A stretch of DNA of 64,000 nt from Sphagnum compactum (taxonomy: Eukaryota; Bryophyta; Sphagnopsida; Sphagnales): assembly GCA_965153455.1 (NCBI GenBank), contig OZ234501.1, positions 4,836,001 through 4,900,000 on the forward strand, read 5' to 3'. The notes under the pieces were generated by a model. The model saw only the letters and a program-made list of their open reading frames with translations, did not search any database and had not been told where the DNA came from. This document shows positions 23,701 to 36,789 of this stretch, in pieces (position 1 is the stretch's first letter; the number at the start of each line of letters is the position of its first letter). The translations under genes were made by a program, and so were the position numbers.

Positions 23701-26700
23701 CATTGTTGCTCTTTTTTAATTTGTAAATGTTATTTTGAAAAGGCCAAAAAACTTTATAATTACATTTTAGGTGCTAGCATTATGAGGTGCATTGTTTATA
23801 ATATTAGTGATATAAGATTAGTGATTGAATGCACAATTATCCTTATTTTCTACAAATTAAAAATATACATAATTATGATTTTATGATAAGTTGTCACTAA
23901 TTGAGAAAATTATGTTATTGGTGATGGTGATTCTTTATATTACTTGGCACACTAATGAACTTCCCCTTAGGAAATTAATTAATCACTTGCATTACCTTTT
24001 GTAATTAGTGATCATTGGGCATTTTTGTGCAAATTTTGACAAACATTACATCTTGTGTGAGATGTTTGTTTATTTAATTTGGTCCTTATGCCTCTATTGT
24101 GTCCATTGCAATTTTCTTTCTTTCTTGTGGTATACATTTATGGAGACACTTGGGAGAATTTTGATATGAAAATTTATAGGAAAAGCTTGATCATGGTGTA
24201 AAATTTATCATTGTTGATGGTCCTTTGTTATTCACTTGTAGGATTTGAATTGTTAAGTTTGGAACCCATGTTAATTAATGTACCCCCACAGGCTTATGGC
24301 AATATATTGACAATAAACTATTCATACGATGCTTCACAAAAACTTATAAGCTTTGGGCATGCTCCCTAGTTCCTCACATTATGACAAAGGGTTAATGCAA
24401 AAGCTCCAATAATATTAGGACAAGATGATGCTCTTCATGAACACATTTCAATTTTATCAAATGCACAAACTAAATTTATAAAGAAAACAATTAGTATAAC
24501 TTTTTATAAGCTTGCCATCAAAGTGGTCATTTTCCTCACATTCCCAAAGTGTAGTGTTTCCACATCTAGGCCATTTTCTATCCCATGCCTTTGGATAGAT
24601 CATAACTTTTTCAAAACACATTTGTTTTGAAAATATGACCCCATTTTTTAATATTTCACAACTTGAACTTTTTTCAATGAACCAAAGACCATAATACTTG
24701 GGCAATTTCAACACAAATTTTATCTTCTTTTTTTTGCTAAAATTTTAAAAATATAATAATATTTTATGTCAAAATTTTTGAAAATTAAAGTAGCTGGACT
24801 TGAACCCACATCGTGTTTGACAAAGTAACATAAAATATGACTAATCTTTAAAAAAGGACAACAATAAACTTGTGTGATATCTGATGATTTTATTGTATTT
24901 AATTTTTATACGCTAAATTTTTCAAAAAAAAAATTCAAGTGCCAAATCAAAAAAAAAAATCATATTAATTATTTGACACAATAGTGTTGAAATTGCCTAT
25001 AACTAAAGCATTGACACTTCATTTACATATAATCTCATTTTCAAATTTGTGTTATGAACATGCAAAAACCCATAGGAGTCCCAACTCCCAAAAACCCATG
25101 GGGAATTCAACCCATGAGTCTTAAAGTACTTACTATGGATTCCCACACATTTCACACTAAGGGAAATTATTGCCATTTTTTTGCAAATAATGTTCAAAAT
25201 AATATAGGGTGCACAACTTAATGAAAAAAAAAATCTTACAATTCATTTCAATGTAAATAGGGTGCCAAGATTTGGATTATGAAAACATAGCTAGAATATT
25301 TTCAATTTTAATTTAAAAATTTAATATTATATTACTTCACAACATTAAAAAACCCCTTTTATTTCATGTGTTTCATGAAATACAAAGAATAACCTCATTG
25401 AAATTTCATACATTGTGTGAAAGAGTGTTTCATTTTATCAAACCTATTTCCAAGGTAGAAGGCATTTTGATAGTAGTTCAACATTTTAATTGTTTGTAAC
25501 CTTTGCATCAATATATGTGTTTATTTCTTTATATTTGAATGGCACCAAGTCTTTGGTTTATTATCTCATTATATTTTAATTTGAATAACACAAGTATAGG
25601 TGCGAATGGAAATACAAAAACATTGAAAAAATTACCATGTTAATTCTTTCTACCATGTTATGCTCAATGTAAATGCACCTTTTATATGTGAATTACATTT
25701 TAAGGAGCATACATTGTGTTTAGTGTCATGCTTTGGTTGGAATTAACTATTCCAATTTAGAGGAGATGTTATTGATCCTAAAAATGGGTTCATTATACCA
25801 TTTAATGAAAGGACCTACATTAATCAAAATTGTTTGCATGTGATATTAACTAAAGTGCCTTCCAATGGTCACAAGGTTAGGTAGATTTTAGCTCATGTTT
25901 GTTGATTACAAAATTGACCTTCAATTTTATGGAATATGTTTGTAGCTTTTAGGAAACAATAATATGAACACAATAATCAAACTTATATTGTGAAGGAACA
26001 GATTCTTTTGATATCTTGTTACATTCAATATTTTAAGGTTAGTGTTTTTGTATGAAGAAGTGAGATTTGAGTTACATTCATTTAGTCATTTGTCTATATA
26101 TATATGTATGTTGATATTTAATTTTGTAACTATGTTCTTATAATGTATTGATGTATGTTGATTGATAATGAAATATGTTTGATAATGTGGTTAATGTGAA
26201 AGATAGTTGATGTGATTGACGATTTAGACTAATTCACTTACGCATGTAAACTTTGTTGATGGTCTTTTGTGACATAACAAAGTTAGTGTCAACAATTTTA
26301 TTTGCTAACAAGTTTATATGTGCTTGTTTAAGCAATGAGAGAAAATGATGTTTATGTTATTTCTTGTCATTTGTCATGTTTTGCATGTTTTATTTGTTTG
26401 CATGCTAGAATTTGGATTTGTAACTATGCTATGACATGCCCATCTTTGTATGTGAATTAATGTTGTAATATTATTAGTAATGCAATTATTGCGAAAGATG
26501 GTACTTGTTGTGATTGATGACGTAAACTATTTAGTTGCATAACTAGTAGATTATGGACAAGATGGTGATCTTTTGCAAGCTCAAGGAATTGGTATCAACA
26601 ATTTTATAGTTGTTTAAAAAATTTAACATTCAAGTTGTGTGTAGATCAACATCATTTTCAATATTATTTCTTACATAACTTGTCCAGTCCTTTGATTGAA

Positions 26701-29700
26701 CACTACGCCCAATGTTAAATATTGTTTAACATTTTGTCTTTAGTAATATGGGTAATTTGTTTTATATCGACTTCTACCTTTTGGATAATGAGTACATTGA
26801 AGGTAAATCAAAGCCATGCCAAAGGCAACAATAGCACATTTATATTTTTACAAAGGATTTGCAGCCTTTAACCTCATTTTCACACGAGTTAGTTAAAGCT
26901 TTACTTGAGGACAATGATTTTAATCTATTCTAATTCCACTAATCTCACAATTGTTCTTTTAGTCTATGGTAACATTTCAGTTGTACATATGTATTGTATT
27001 TTTCATTTTAGTTAACTGATGGTTCATAAGATATGTTGTGAAGAAATTTAATACCATAATCTTAAAATATAATATATTATGTGTAAATTTTTAAAAAATT
27101 TAGTATAGTTGTTCCTGGTGTGGTAAAAAAAATGGTGATTATCATATGATCTCATGTACAATTATAAACTTGTATACAATAACATGCTGAAGTTTATTTG
27201 TCAATTGTTTTATTTTTGGGGTTTAAGTTGTATGTATTATGCATAGGTACATAATTTTTTAGGTTTTTTTAGTTATATTAACTTATTTTTGTTTTGATTA
27301 AGGTCTTTCTACAAAGTTTCGTTAATTGGAAATTGCATGGACCCATTGCATTTATGTATGTTTATTAATTAGTTGCCACATATATGTGCATGTGGCATGA
27401 TTTTAATTAATAATCTTATATCATTGATTTGTTTTCATTAATTGTTGTGCATTAAATTGTTTAAAATTATTACCAATGGTAATAATATTTTATATTTAAT
27501 TCGTTATTAGGTTTAGTTTATTAAGTCACATTATATCTTTATCATTGTTTTTTAATTAATTAGGTTTGGTGTCATAAGTGTAAGGGGACCAAGTTTTAGG
27601 TCTAATTTGATATGTCCACTAGTTGTGATGTTATTTTGTCGTTCATCATGAAAATGAAATTCCAATGGATTTTTTGAAAAATATGAAAGCCTCAAAATTC
27701 CCAAGTTTAATTACTAGAATTATGGAAGTTCATGACTTTTCAAATTTTATTCAATTTGAAAAATTAATGATATATATTATAGTTATTAGAAAGAAAAATT
27801 AAATATTATATTAAATTTTTTAAAATCAAAATTAGATAGACAAAACATTTCATTTTCCAAATCACATTTTAAACGACAAGGAGTTAAAATTTTCACTTCC
27901 ATCACAAATTTTCAAATGGTCATAACTTTCAGGTGTAAACATAGTAAATTGTACAATATATTTGTTGTCAAGGCTGGATGAAAATAAACACAAAATAATA
28001 ATAAAACCCATCAAAAATTTGATGTACATTTGATTGTTTATAATTTAAAAATAAAAGAAAACAAAATTTAATTATTATGTATTAAATTTCAACTTTCAAA
28101 TAATTTCAACTAGTTTTTGGTTTACTTCTTTGAAATACAATTACGTTCAAAGTCTATTTTTGTAGTGAAAGATTCATGTAAAATATGTGGTAAGTAGGTT
28201 TTAATAAATAAAATTTTATTTTCTATTAGAAACAAAAATATAATGATATTTATATCCCCAAAAGTAGAAGAGTAATTAAATTTAAAAAGTAAACCAAAAG
28301 TATCTACATTTACAAAATTTTCATTGAACAAATGGGGATACTTTTGGCCTACTTTTAATTCCTAGTTTTTTGGAAATAAAATATTATAATAATAATAATA
28401 AAGGTGTGGGAAAGTTTTTAATTTTATGTTTGGACCCAATTTGATGTTATGTGTTTGGTTTTACATGTTAAGAGTATTAGCCTAGTTGCCTAGTTAAATC
28501 ACAATTAGTTTAGAGATTTGTTGGGTTAACATTGTTAATTGTGTTTTAAGTCGGAACCAATTCGAGTGTGAACATGGTTCAAAGTATTTTGGTGTTTGGG
28601 TATCTTAGCCCAAGGTTTGTGATCTCAAATCACTTTTGGTGATTTGAGATTCTAGACCATAGTGTTTCAATTTTAATAGGTTGTTATTGTGTTTATGCAA
28701 CATTTTTTTACACATGTATTTTGTATTTGTGTTGTTCAATGTTTTGGGCTTGGATTTTTGCTTGTTGTAAGTGAGTTTCTTTTGGGCGCTTTGGATATAG
28801 TGTATCAATTAGGTTTTTTTTTGTTATGTGATTGCATGTTTAGTGACAACGATGGTGGTAGGCATCAACATATATGCACGATTCAAAATTAAAAACATTC
28901 ATTTTTTGTGTCTACTTTACCATATTTCTACCCTTTTAATTTAAAATATGTTTTAGCAAATCAAGCCCACAAATTATAACTCAAATTGATGTGTTTGTGA
29001 TGAATAAATAATATTTGATTTGAACAAGATTTGATCCCTTAAAACTTGCCCTAAAAATCAAAACATTCATGGAAGTCCCAACTTTAACAAACTCTCAAAA
29101 TGTTGGAATGCACTTGGGAGTTTGTGGGTTTCTTCTAATGTTGGTTGGTTATATTGGTGGGTGCCAATTATCAACATGCATAATAGTTAGGTATGCATAA
29201 ATGCATATCGAAATTTTGGTTATTTTCCCATATTTGGCATTGTAGGTAATTAAGGAACCTAGGTCCTCTATATATCTCCCTCAAGTGTGACGTTGCAATA
29301 TGCATATTTGGTGGTAAATTTTAATGAATCCTAGATATGAATAGTTATTTTATCTCGGCAAACTATTATAGACGTGGGGTTTTGTGTGAGGAAGGCAACT
29401 TGCGTTACAATGGGAAAAGTTTTTGAACAAGAACTTAGGTTTAACTCCCCCATAAATTATTTCAATTTAAGAATGTGTATGCTTTCATGTGATGTGAATG
29501 AAAAGATATTGTGATCATCTAGATTTCGATGTGCATAACCTTTGTATTTATATGTAATTAATTTGAATTAAGAAACCAAAAAATTCATATACATTGAAAA
29601 AAAAAATTGAACTTCAATCCATATCCACCTTAACAAATAAATTGTTGGAATGTTTCGATGCATATTCTTTTGTTAACGTTTTTTTGATAATATGCCTTAT

Positions 29701-30920
29701 TGATATTTTGGACTTAACCTTAAAATATGATATTTGGTCTACATTAGTTTCTTCACTTATACTCTTGAAACACACTTTGCGAGGACCTTGGGAGTTTGCT
29801 TGAGCCATCCCATGCTTTGACACCATTTTAGGTTCATTTTCTTGTCTTGCATTAACCTTGGTTGTGAGCTTATGACTACAATCACAACAATTCACATGAA
29901 CAAATATATTTAATCAAAATATAACCATTATTTAAATGATGAAAAGAATGGATAAGACTCTTCATTTAGCAGAAAACCATTTAAATAAGATTTATTCTTG
30001 AAAGTTTTCATACTTGGACAATTTTTTTATTCAAATAGAGACCTCATGAGAGAATAGTAAATTCATGATACATTGTTATAAATCCCGAGCCACCCAATTC
30101 TTAAGAAACATGATTGACCCAAAGGATTACAACTTGCAAGTCTTCTTCTTCAAAACCATCTCGTCAACTTCACCATAAGAATCATTCATGTCATATTTTT
30201 ACAAAGAAGAACACAATGTCAATAAGAATTGACAGTTCAAATAGAAAAAAACCTATGCCACAATATAATCTCCACATACTAAGATCACTTTTAGGATGTC
30301 AAGGTATATAGATGTACAATAATGCAACCTTCAACTTTCATGTACTCATGTCAAGTAACCAAAATTGAATCTTTGATTTATAAACAAATGTTAATAAGAT
30401 GTGCTTATGTACAATGAGGGCGTGTACGAAAGAAAAGCAACTTGGACCCAAAATAAGATATTCAAATCACGTGTGGCTTGATTCATGTTTATCAACATTC
30501 CTATTCAACGCTTGATCTTGCATTGCATGTGTTACAAACCTCCAAAACTTTTTCTCTGCTTTGATTGAAAGGTCCTATGACCTAGTGGCCTCGTTGGTGA
30601 GTAGAGATGTTAAAATGACCAAGTTTCTAAAGGTAGAAGATGGGGGTTGGAAATATGAAATAGTTAGGGATCAATGGTTGGAAGTAAGAAAGTAAGAAAT
30701 AACTACAAGAGGGAAACAATTTTTTTTAAATACGTTAAGATATCACGACCAAGCTGGTACCCAACATCAACCTTAGTTGGGCCTCATTCACACTAAATTG
30801 AGATGGGGCTTTGTCCATTTGGTGAGTTGGAGGGTGTTGGTTCATCCCAGCCCATGAAGGTATGAATTATCAACCGATTTTAAGTTTTGAAAAGAACTTG
30901 CAATTTCAACCATGGTTTCT
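17701..30920. other. very AT-rich gene desert with degenerate repeats
   Basis: Over 13 kb with no convincing exon, only short broken frames. One motif recurs three times (17730-17785, 17907-17975, 22711-22770): ACATGCCC, then a phrase like TTACATGGTC or CATTATTGTC, then a phrase such as ACATGCTTGAAG or ACATGTTTGAAG. This suggests an old repeat. A perfect 12-bp hairpin is at 28622-28650. A tRNA-like B box is visible in reverse at about 24793-24810. The composition and many stop codons fit long-decayed transposons, which I could not classify. Confidence 0.45.
28622..28650. repeat. perfect 12-bp hairpin
   Basis: ATCTCAAATCAC and its exact reverse complement GTGATTTGAGAT are separated by the 5-base loop TTTTG. 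There is no U-run to suggest a terminator, and this is nuclear DNA in any case. It could be a transposon relic or chance. Confidence 0.9.
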
Positions 30921-30927
30921 TGTTTCA

Positions 30928-30990
30928 ATTTTGTGATGCAGTCTCATTGGTGATCATCCACAAGAGAAATTAGCCAAATTTGGCTATAGG
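30928..30990 (+). repeat. left-type end of the AGCCAAATTTGGCT repeat family
   Basis: The sequence reads ATTTTGTGATGCAG, then TTGGTGATCATCCACAAGAG, then TTAGCCAAATTTGGCTATAGG. It matches the left end of the element at 32863-33419 and the reverse complement of the end at 63802-63885. No matching right end was found downstream, so this is a truncated or solo end. Confidence 0.7.
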
Positions 30991-31825
30991 GTAGAGAGGA
31001 AAGTTAAAAAAAACAAAAAATTATCATGCGATGTTTTGGCAACATGCTGAAACCAATCATCTAAATATGCTGATGTCAAACAAATTTTCCTCAAATTCTA
31101 GCACTTTGGTGAATCTTTTTCACAAATCCTTTGTGTGCATTGCATTGGATATTTTTTGTCACCAAGTGGCAAACTTCACCTAAAAAATTTCAACTAGCTT
31201 TTAAATTTGATGAAAACCAAAGAATTTGTTTGGCAACTAATTTTTTGCATTTCATGGAACCTTTAATGTGGTTCTTTCAAACTTGTAAATGTTGAGTTTT
31301 TGTCCAAACCTAGATCACTTTGGAAACCAATTATAGGTCCAATTCCACAACCTAGGATTAGAAATTGTGTAGTACCAAATTCCAAGTAATACAACTGGGC
31401 TAAAATGGCCATGTGACAAAAGAGTACAACTTACTTGGTTGGGTTTTTTTAAACTTAATTAATTGATTGCATGGGTAGAAAACCCAAAAAAAAAAAAAAA
31501 AAAAAAACTTGTGTAAACAAAAGGTTGCAACAACATTCCTTCCTCATTGGGTTTTGGTTTCCACAAGAAGCTGGTTGCATGCATGGACCTGTCCTCCATC
31601 CATGTTTTACTTACAATGGAATTAAAAAATCCAGACCCAAATACCCAAAAAAACATGGAATCAGACTAAAACACCAGACCAAAAAACCGACCCAAAACCC
31701 CAAAACTTGGCAACAGAGCAATGATTTCCAAATCAGACTAGACCTGTGGCTCAAGTTTACCCAGAACTAGACTGAAAACTGGACCCTTGTTGGTGGGTGG
31801 GTGGGAGAGAGAGAGAGAGAAACAG

Positions 31826-31856
<31 letters not shown>

Positions 31857-32576
31857 AACAGAGATAGAAAGAGAGAGAGAGAGAGAGAGAGAGTGTGAGT
31901 GAGTGAGTGGGTTCCAAATTCAAGATCAGAAGAAAACATTTGTTGGCAGGTTTTTTGGATTTGTTTTGGTGGGGGTGTGTTTTTTGAGCTTGTGGGGGCC
32001 AATGGGTTGTGTTTAGTTCATGCTCCAATGTCTCTCTCTCCTCTGTTTGCTTGTTCCTTCAAATGACCCCACCACATCACACACACACACAAACAAACAA
32101 GTCCAGCAGCCTCCCTCATGTTGGAATTAGAACCTGAACTGAAAAACTGGGGTGGCCTGGGTGGGGTGGAATCCCCACCAACATGTATGTGCACAGTGTT
32201 GTTGTGATTCTGGGATTCAACTTACTCCAACCTAAAGTTAAAGTAACCAACCTAGGATGATGATGTAGTAGGTACCTAGTATGTAGGTTCAGCCTCCCCC
32301 CCCCCTCCCCCTTCTTGCTCAACTTTAAAAACCCTAAACCAAACCATGGTACCAGATTCCTTCCTAGCCTCTACTTGAAGTTATAACCTGAACCAGAAGA
32401 CCATAGAAAGTAGCATCCTATTGGAACAGAAAGACACTTAACTGAAAAATACTAGTACTAATTCTTACACCTTTTTCTCTCTACATATATATATATATAT
32501 AACCCTAATTCTGGTTTTGTGGGCAAACAATTAGTACTTTTTGCAAAACTGCAATTAAGTAAGTAGGCTGTAGTAC

Positions 32577-32823
32577 TTTGAGTCTCATGGGTCTTCTCTT
32601 CTCATTGGTCATAAAACCAACCAGGGTTGGGTTCTTTGAGTCTCATGGGTCTCTCTCTCCTCTTGTCATTGGTCATACAACCAACCAGGGTTGGGTTCTT
32701 TGAGTCTCATGGGTCTCTCTCTCCTCTTGTCATTGGTCATAAAACCAACCAGGGTTGGGTTCTGTGAGTCTCATGGGTCTCTCCTCTTCTCATTGGGCAT
32801 ACAACCAACCAGGGTTGGGTTTT
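32577..32823 (+). repeat. 58-64-bp tandem array, four copies
   Basis: Four consecutive units start at 32577, 32635, 32699 and 32763. Each contains GAGTCTCATGGGTCT, CATTGGTCAT or CATTGGGCAT, and ACCAACCAGGGTTGGGTT. The last part of each unit (AACCAACCAGGGTTGG) is partly self-complementary. No coding function is evident. Confidence 0.9.
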
Positions 32824-32862
32824 TTGGTTTTTGTTTTGTTTGGTTTTTTTTGGTTTTTCAAA

Positions 32863-33419
32863 ATTTTGTGGTGTAGCCTACCTAGCCCACACTGGTGATC
32901 CATCCACAAGAAGGTTTAGCCAAATTTGGCTACAGGCCACAGAGAGAGAGACAAGTAGACACATTCGCACCCCCCCCCCCCCCCCCCCTTTTTTTTTTCA
33001 CAACTTTGTATAAATTCACATTGAAACTTCTTTTTTTGGTTGCCAATTGGCGAGATTTTCTTTAAAAAAAAGAAAAGAAAAGAAAAGAAAAGCAAAAAGA
33101 AAGTGCATAACAAACAAATGGTAGTAATAAATAATACACAATTTATTTTTGGTCTTGGGCTATGTGTTATGTAGGTGGAACTGGATTAGGTTTGAAAATT
33201 CTTTTAAAAAAATTCACTGGAACTGAAGGATTATTAAGTTAGGCAAATCTGGAAAACCAGGCTCAGAACCACAATGGAGGTTTAATAAGAATTTAAAAAA
33301 AAAACAAAATCAGCCAGTCATATTTTTCCCCCTACTTTCATAATCTAGTATGTCGCCAAATTTGGCTAAATGATTTTACGAATGATCGATCAATTGCCAC
33401 TTTGGCTACATTACAAAAT
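32863..33419. mobile_element. MITE-like element with long terminal inverted repeats
   Basis: About 557 bp. The left end begins ATTTTGTGGTGTAGCC and runs to TTTAGCCAAATTTGGCTACA. The reverse complement of the right end begins ATTTTGTAATGTAGCC and runs to TTTAGCCAAATTTGGCGACA, so the ends are imperfect inverted repeats of about 70 bp. Inside each end sits the 14-bp palindrome AGCCAAATTTGGCT (one base altered at the right). The interior has a C-then-T homopolymer run (about 32970-32998) and AAAG repeats but no transposase. Related ends occur at 30928, 36187, 63505 and 63802. Target-site duplications could not be identified, so the superfamily is unknown. Confidence 0.7.
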
Positions 33420-33518
33420 CCATACAAGCAACCCTGGGCTGAACTTGAAACATAAAAGTTCAAAAACCTTGTGAAAAAATTAAACCAGGAACTAGACAAT
33501 GAATGGCATCAGCAGCAG

Positions 33519-33566
33519 CAACAGCATCCATCCATCCATCCATCCGTCCGTCCGTCCGTCCGTCCT
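33519..33566. repeat. (TCCA)n(TCCG)n microsatellite
   Basis: CATC/TCCA units pass into GTCC/TCCG units with no interruption. It lies between the MITE-like element and the third copy of the GGCCTTGCC-family repeat. Confidence 0.9.
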
Positions 33567-33616
33567 TAAAGTGACTCACCAAAACGCCTTCTTTGTGTAC
33601 AACACTCTTGTTTGTT

Positions 33617-33950
33617 GGCCTTGCCTACAAAGGGAAGGAAATTGTGTTTAGATTCATTACAGAGTATAGTAGCTTAAGGGATTTTTATCGGCCCTTACTA
33701 GGTAATCAATTTTAGGTCTATTTTTTTTAATATGAGGATTTTTGAAAGGCGATATTTTGGCTTGTGTTGAGACTTGAGATTAGTTATAATAGAGTTAATA
33801 ATATATTGAAGGATTTTGGTTGCTTTTTTTTAGAGGATTTTTTTTTTGGGGAAGATTAGGTATATTTTTGGCTATGGTGAAATATTTGAGTTTCCATAAT
33901 TCTTTCTTCTTTTTGCCTGAACATACTTTTTTCATGTAAATGGCAAGGCC
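33617..33950 (+). repeat. dispersed GGCCTTGCC-family repeat, copy 3
   Basis: Starts GGCCTTGCC and ends with the inverse GGCAAGGCC, 334 bp apart. Its interior follows copies 2 and 4, slightly longer because of T-run expansions. The flank just past the right end (ACAAGTGTAACACACC) resembles the flank of copy 4 in reverse (GGTGTGTCACACTGT), so the true element may extend a little further than the inverted core. Confidence 0.75.
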
Positions 33951-34414
33951 ACAAGTGTAACACACCTCCCTTGTCATGCAGTAAATAGGGTAACATAGAA
34001 GAGTGTAATTACATATAGTAAAGGACGTCGGGATGAAAAATGAAGCTTCCCTTGAATCCGTCCCGTCGTCCCTCTGTCCATCCGTCCGATCGTCCATCCA
34101 AATAGAACAAATACAAAAAAGAATAAATTTACAAAAAAGAAGAAACCAAATAAAGAGTAAAAAATAAGAAAAATAAAACTTATAGTAAAAAAAATACAAA
34201 AGTGAAAAAGAAACACTTTATTTTTATTATACAAAATAATAATAAAAACAGAAAACACATAAAAAATAAAAAAGATAAAAGTTTTAAAAAAGAACTAAAA
34301 CATGAACCGAACATTGTTGAAATAACACACCTGTGCATTAGGCACGGGGTTCAAACTAGTAATATAACAGTAAAGTTAGTAGGCCTGTCAACAACATGCA
34401 CAAGAAAACATCCC

Positions 34415-34500
34415 CTCGCCTGCTGAGCAAAAGGGTGGGGCTCGGACTCATCGGAGGCCCCACTCCGCCCCTCCTCCTCCTCCTCCTCTGCTCAGAGGCG
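34415..34500. repeat. GC-rich nested inverted repeat
   Basis: An outer arm CGCCTGCTGAGCA near 34416 pairs imperfectly with TGCTCAGAGGCG near 34489. An inner arm GTGGGGC pairs with GCCCCAC (34435 and 34456 regions). A CTC-repeat lies between. This is the most GC-rich point of the 31-38 kb region. It sits at the start of a 109-codon open frame (34396-34725) that resembles no known family. The stem could form but no function is known. Confidence 0.5.
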
Positions 34501-36186
34501 GAAATGCAGGCGGGCTTGCATATCCATCCGCTTGGCTCACCAAAGTCTGTTCTGCTGCGTCAAGAACAACAAAAATATATTGGTCGGAGGGAGGCGGCAA
34601 TAAACAAGCTGTTTTATGTGGGTGCAACTCACCAGTCCCCGTTCACTAGACCAGTGAATTCACTACTTCTTCACTGGTCCCCGTTCACTACAACACAGGA
34701 AAATAGCTGGCTGTGCCGCGAGTGAGTGAGTGAATGAATGAATGAAAGAGCCAAGGCTCAAGGAACAACAAGGGCAACCTTGTGCTTCAACCTCAACCAT
34801 AGTGGATCACCCATCATCCACTGGATGCCAGTAATGCCTTAGCCGTGGATGAACCTCAACGAACTTAATATCTGGTTTCATCTTCGGGTAACCCCATTCT
34901 GTGTAACAGGTACTACTAGGTCCTTAGTATAAAAGGTAAAAATTAATTACCAGGTAAGTAAATGGTTTTTAAGTGTTTTTTTATTTTTTAACATAGGAAA
35001 AGGGCTGTTTTTACTACCTACTAACAGGTAAAAAACCTGCTTGCAGGCTGCTAGAAGGTTAGGCAGTTTCAAAAACAAAACCAAGAAAAAAATGAACTGA
35101 GGTAACCACCATGGTTAACTAGGGAACTGGAATCCAACAGAAAATTGTTTCCTGACTGCTTACCATCCATCCATCCATCCTTCATGGTGCACTGGTGGGG
35201 TGCTGGTCCAGGAAGTGGCCATGAGTGCTGTCCAAAAATACTGGACCCTGGAGTGGCCACGTTGTTGCTGTTCGTCCAGTCCAGTCCAGTCCCGTGCCGA
35301 CGCGTCCCGTCCGTATTTGAGATCTTAAACCAGATTTTGAGACCTGAAGCTCCCTTCTTTGTGTTTTCAGCCCCATCAGTAAACCCTAAACCCAAATCTG
35401 GTAATAATTAGCATGAAGTAGGTACTCTGTCTGTATGAGCAAATCAAAAGTCCAGACTTATGGGGCTGCCCAGACTCTCTCTCTCTACACTTGGTATTGA
35501 ATTGGTAGCCTAAATGCCAAACTTGATAGCCTAATTTAATCCTCCCAATTTTTTTAAAAATAAAATAAAATAATTTTTAAAATAAGAAATTTTATAAAAA
35601 AAAGGAGAAGAAGAAGAAGAAGAAGAAGAAGAAGAAAGTTGAAAAGTTTGTATAAGAAGCTTGACTACTGCAAAGAGATCAAATTTTGCACAAATGTCAC
35701 TCATTTTCACACATTTTGTTTGTAAAATATTAAGTTAGCCTTAAAAAAAAGGGCTACAATAACTTTAAAAGTGGAGGACAACAATGAAGTGTTATGGGTG
35801 GGGGTGAGGATCTTATCAAAGTTTTCAAGTTTTGGTAATCCAAACTAAAATTGTTCAATCACAATTAAGTTTGATCTAGGGATTTGAAAGGGTACACTCA
35901 GCACTAACTAAATTAATTAATTAATTCATTCATTCATTAACTGAGGACCCCTATAGTATGATCCAGTGTTTATTTAATTATAAATTGGAGAACTTGTGCT
36001 ACTTGGTGATTTAAAACAATAAATTGAATAAAGTGATCAGTTTAAGGGTTTTCTGTTTCCAAATTGCAAAAAGAAATTCCAAAGAAATTGCCACATTTCT
36101 ATACCATTTCTATATAGGAGTATATGCCTAAGGGTGGGGGTTTTTTTTTTTTTTTTTTCTTCTTGCCCCTTTAAAAAATTTAATTA

Positions 36187-36247
36187 TAGCCAAAACTTGG
36201 CTAAACATTTTGTTGGATGGTCACCACCACCTTGGCTACATCACAAT
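36187..36247 (-). repeat. right-type end of the AGCCAAATTTGGCT repeat family
   Basis: Read on the minus strand: AAATTGTGATGTAGCCAAGG, a GGTGACCATCCAACA phrase, then TTTAGCCAAGTTTTGGCTAT. This matches the other ends of the family, with the palindrome slightly altered. A long G-then-T run (36133-36159) lies just inside, as in the complete element at 32863-33419. No partner end was found. Confidence 0.65.
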
Positions 36248-36789
36248 TTTTTGTTTTAAAAATATTTAGAAAAGAAAAAAAAGAAAAAAAGCAGCACTGA
36301 TAGGTAGATCATAGTATCATCCCCTTGCAAGAAGAGCATCTTAGGGGCGCCGACATGGAAGCATGTGGTGCAGGACATGATAATTATGTGTGCAAAAAAC
36401 CATGAAATACTTTTCAGTACAAAGCTGGATTTTTCCCATCATGGTGTCCGAACCAAAGGACATTGAATAGCAGAAAGAAATCCTGGGAGTCGCAGTGCAG
36501 GCCTGATTTCAATGCAAAACTCTGTAGAACAGAATCCAGGCACCTACCTCCATAGTTGTGTTTTTTAATGAAACAACCAGGCCTAAAAACCCTAAGCAAA
36601 AAACAACAACCACCAACACAAAACAAAACAAAACAAAACAAAACAAAAAGAGAGCAAATGTAGTAGACTAGGTAAACAGCAACCTAATAAGACTCACCAC
36701 CACCTATGGCATGAGGAACAAAAAAAAAGCATTCCCTCATAACTCAATTGCTCCCAAGGCATCATCACCTATGGCATGTATCACCCTTT

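Noticed and set aside
30575-30660. tRNA-derived SINE head
   Set aside because: A TGGCCTCGTTGG phrase resembles an A box loosely, but the following GGTTGGAAATA is a poor B box.
31801-32028. Protein frames rich in Ser-Leu on the minus strand
   Set aside because: They are translations of GA/CT microsatellite sequence; nothing outside the repeat supports a gene.
34330-34360. tRNA gene suggested by GGGGTTCAAAC
   Set aside because: Only a B-box-like word; no A box, acceptor stem or anticodon arm could be built around it.
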